Positions 62,636 through 64,000 of a stretch of 64,000 bases of DNA are shown one piece after another. Origin of the DNA: Chloroflexota bacterium (GTDB taxonomy: Bacteria > Chloroflexota > UBA6077 > JACCZL01). Made by a program: the position numbers and the translations under genes. How positions within the stretch are numbered: the first letter of the stretch is position 1; each line of letters starts with the position of its first letter. The notes beneath the pieces are model-generated. The model was not told the DNA's origin. It did no database searches and worked only from the letters and a program-made list of their open reading frames with translations. The DNA is taken from positions 22,338 through 86,337 of the forward strand of contig JAUJPG010000001.1 in the NCBI GenBank assembly GCA_030447245.1, written 5' to 3'.

Positions 62636-64000
62636 TCAGCCGTCAGCGCCGGTGGTCAACGCTCGAGGCGACGGGGTAGGTGCGCCGGGCGGTTCGATGA
62701 GACTGGTCGCAGTCATCGCGACCGGAATTGGCAGACCGAGCAGGTCCAGGACCGTGGGTGCGACATCAGCGAGCCGGCCGATCGGCCGAAGAGCGGTCCC
62801 TGGTGGCGTGCCGACGACGATCACAGGTACTGGGTTGGTCGTGTGGGCCGTTTTCGGCCCTCCGTGTTCGTCGACCATCTCCTCGGCATTGCCGTGGTCG
62901 GCCGTGATGACGGCGAGGCCGCCAGTCGCGATCGTCGCCGTAACCACGCGGTCGACAGCTCGGTCAACCGCCTCGCAGGCCCAGACCGCCGACTCTAGCA
63001 CGCCCGTGTGGCCGACCATGTCCGGGTTGGCAAAGTTGACCGCGATCAGTGCATAGCCATCGGCAACGTGCTCGACCACTTTCTCAGCGACCTCGCGGGC
63101 GCTCATCTCGGGTTGGAGGTCGTAGGTTGCCACTCTGGGCGAAGGGATCAGGGCCCGGTCTTCGCCGGTGAAGGGAGCCTCGTGACCTCCGTTGAGGAAG
63201 TAGGTCACGTGGGCATACTTCTCGGTCTCCGCGACGTGGAGCTGGCGCAGGCCGGCCTCTGCAACGACGCGTGCCAGTGGCATCTCGACGAGTGTCGGCG
63301 GGAATGCAACGGCCGTCACCGGCAGCCCTTCCTCGTAGTCCGCGAAGGTGACAACGTGGAGGGGGTGTGGCCAGATTGGGCGCTCAAAACTGTCGAAGTT
63401 GGTCAGCACGAAGGCCCGGCTGAGCTGGCGGGCACGGTCAGCACGGAAGTTGAAGAAGATCACTGCGTCGTCGTCCCGGATCCGACCATCTGAAGGATCG
63501 CCAATGATGGTGGGCTCGACGAACTCGTCCCCGACGTTGCGATCGTACGCGGCGAGCACGGCCTCCGCCGCGGAGGCCGCGTGCTCGCCTTCGCCGAGGA
63601 CCAGCGCGCGGTAGGCGCGGGCGGTGCGATCCCATCGGTTGTCGCGATCCATCGCGTAATAACGGCCGATGACCGTTGCGACGTGCGCGCCGGGGTGCGT
63701 GGCCAATTCGACCTCCAGGCGCTCGATGGCGTCGAGCGCCTGGCGCGGTGGGACGTCGCGGCCGTCCAGGAAAAGATGGATCCGGATGTCGTCGACGCCA
63801 TGGCGGCGCGCCAGGTCCACTAGGGCCCGGCAGTGGCCAGCGTGGCTGTGGACGCCCCCATCGCTGTACAAGCCCATCAGGTGGAGACGGGCCGGCTGGT
63901 GTGGGTGGCGGGTCGTCGCGGCGCGGACGTGCTCGACTGCCCCCACGAGAGCCGGGTTTGCGAAGAAGGTACCGGTCTCGATCTCATGGTCGATTCTCGG
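62636..64000 (-). CDS. gpmI: cofactor-independent phosphoglycerate mutase (5' end missing)
   Basis: The frame runs from the right window edge to 62636, 454 residues; about 55-60 N-terminal residues, including the catalytic Ser loop, lie outside. It starts with IDHEIETGTFFANPALVGAV, and has GLYSDGGVHSHAGHC, FLDGRDVPPRQALDAIERL, IGRYYAMDRDNRWDR, FFNFRADRARQLSR, YAHVTYFLNGG and the metal site TADHGNAEEM. It interconverts 2- and 3-phosphoglycerate in glycolysis using two Mn ions. A GTG at 63946 inside this gene is not the start, because conserved sequence continues upstream. Confidence 0.93.
   Translation of the reverse strand, partial: PRIDHEIETGTFFANPALVGAVEHVRAATTRHPHQPARLHLMGLYSDGGVHSHAGHCRALVDLARRHGVDDIRIHLFLDGRDVPPRQALDAIERLEVELATHPGAHVATVIGRYYAMDRDNRWDRTARAYRALVLGEGEHAASAAEAVLAAYDRNVGDEFVEPTIIGDPSDGRIRDDDAVIFFNFRADRARQLSRAFVLTNFDSFERPIWPHPLHVVTFADYEEGLPVTAVAFPPTLVEMPLARVVAEAGLRQLHVAETEKYAHVTYFLNGGHEAPFTGEDRALIPSPRVATYDLQPEMSAREVAEKVVEHVADGYALIAVNFANPDMVGHTGVLESAVWACEAVDRAVDRVVTATIATGGLAVITADHGNAEEMVDEHGGPKTAHTTNPVPVIVVGTPPGTALRPIGRLADVAPTVLDLLGLPIPVAMTATSLIEPPGAPTPSPRALTTGADG

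Noticed and set aside
1..64000. CRISPR arrays, tRNA/rRNA genes, insertion sequences, prophage
   Set aside because: Scanning by eye found no regularly spaced repeats, no cloverleaf-like sequence, no transposase or integrase motif; short tRNA genes could still be missed without a search program.

Overview
The window is GC-rich DNA, gene-dense on both strands, with many GTG and TTG starts. The gene set suggests a bacterium of the Chloroflexota, probably near the Thermomicrobia/Sphaerobacter group: a selenocysteine formate dehydrogenase with an NrfD-type membrane subunit, a full urate-to-allantoate cluster, an XPB-like helicase next to a Bax1-like (DUF790) protein, and transglutaminase/alpha-E/circularly permuted ATP-grasp genes. 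This placement is inference from gene content. I found no rRNA, tRNA, CRISPR array, insertion sequence or phage gene.

Layout. 0-7.6 kb: stress and housekeeping genes (DoxX-like protein, topoisomerase IB, a broken BON-domain gene, DUF72, PAP2 phosphatase, a thioredoxin-reductase-like protein). 7.6-13 kb: a tightly packed minus-strand operon of three transglutaminase-like proteins, one alpha-E protein and one permuted ATP-grasp enzyme, probably a peptide-modification system. 13.1-16.4 kb: a DNA-repair-like trio of Bax1/DUF790, XPB-like helicase and a PolX-type HhH protein. 16.4-19.7 kb: DUF1003 protein, a lipoprotein and two alpha/beta hydrolases. 19.7-24.3 kb: a minus-strand glycan block (two GT4 enzymes, an MDR dehydrogenase, a Gfo/Idh oxidoreductase) in which two genes carry several frameshifts.

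24.5-29.4 kb: a plus-strand ureide operon holding a PucG-like aminotransferase, allantoinase, 5-hydroxyisourate hydrolase, OHCU decarboxylase, a tiny membrane protein and urate oxidase. 29.6-37.3 kb: an SDR, a cyclic-nucleotide-domain remnant, the formate dehydrogenase operon (alpha subunit with an in-frame UGA read as selenocysteine and a bacterial SECIS hairpin, four-cluster beta subunit, NrfD-like subunit) and an MFS transporter.

37.3-45.7 kb: surface-glycan genes, including a 1350-residue fusion of a CapD-type dehydratase, an O-antigen ligase-like domain and TPRs, then a large membrane protein, Gmd and an SDR. 46-51.4 kb: DUF2243 protein, MnmA, a LarE-like sulfur transferase, MoaE (relevant to the molybdenum-dependent formate dehydrogenase) and a J-domain protein. 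51.5-58.4 kb: a five-gene glycan/glycolipid operon (GT2, epimerase, DegT aminotransferase, methyltransferase, YfhO-like protein). 58.4-64 kb: a frameshifted TctC-type binding protein, a 2-hydroxyacid dehydrogenase, a soluble two-component pair and the 3' part of gpmI.

Several genes (BON, one GT4, MDR, TctC; single events in a transglutaminase and uricase) need indel correction to read through, while genes of over 1000 codons are intact. This fits either locally poor consensus sequence or real decay, and the sequence alone cannot decide.
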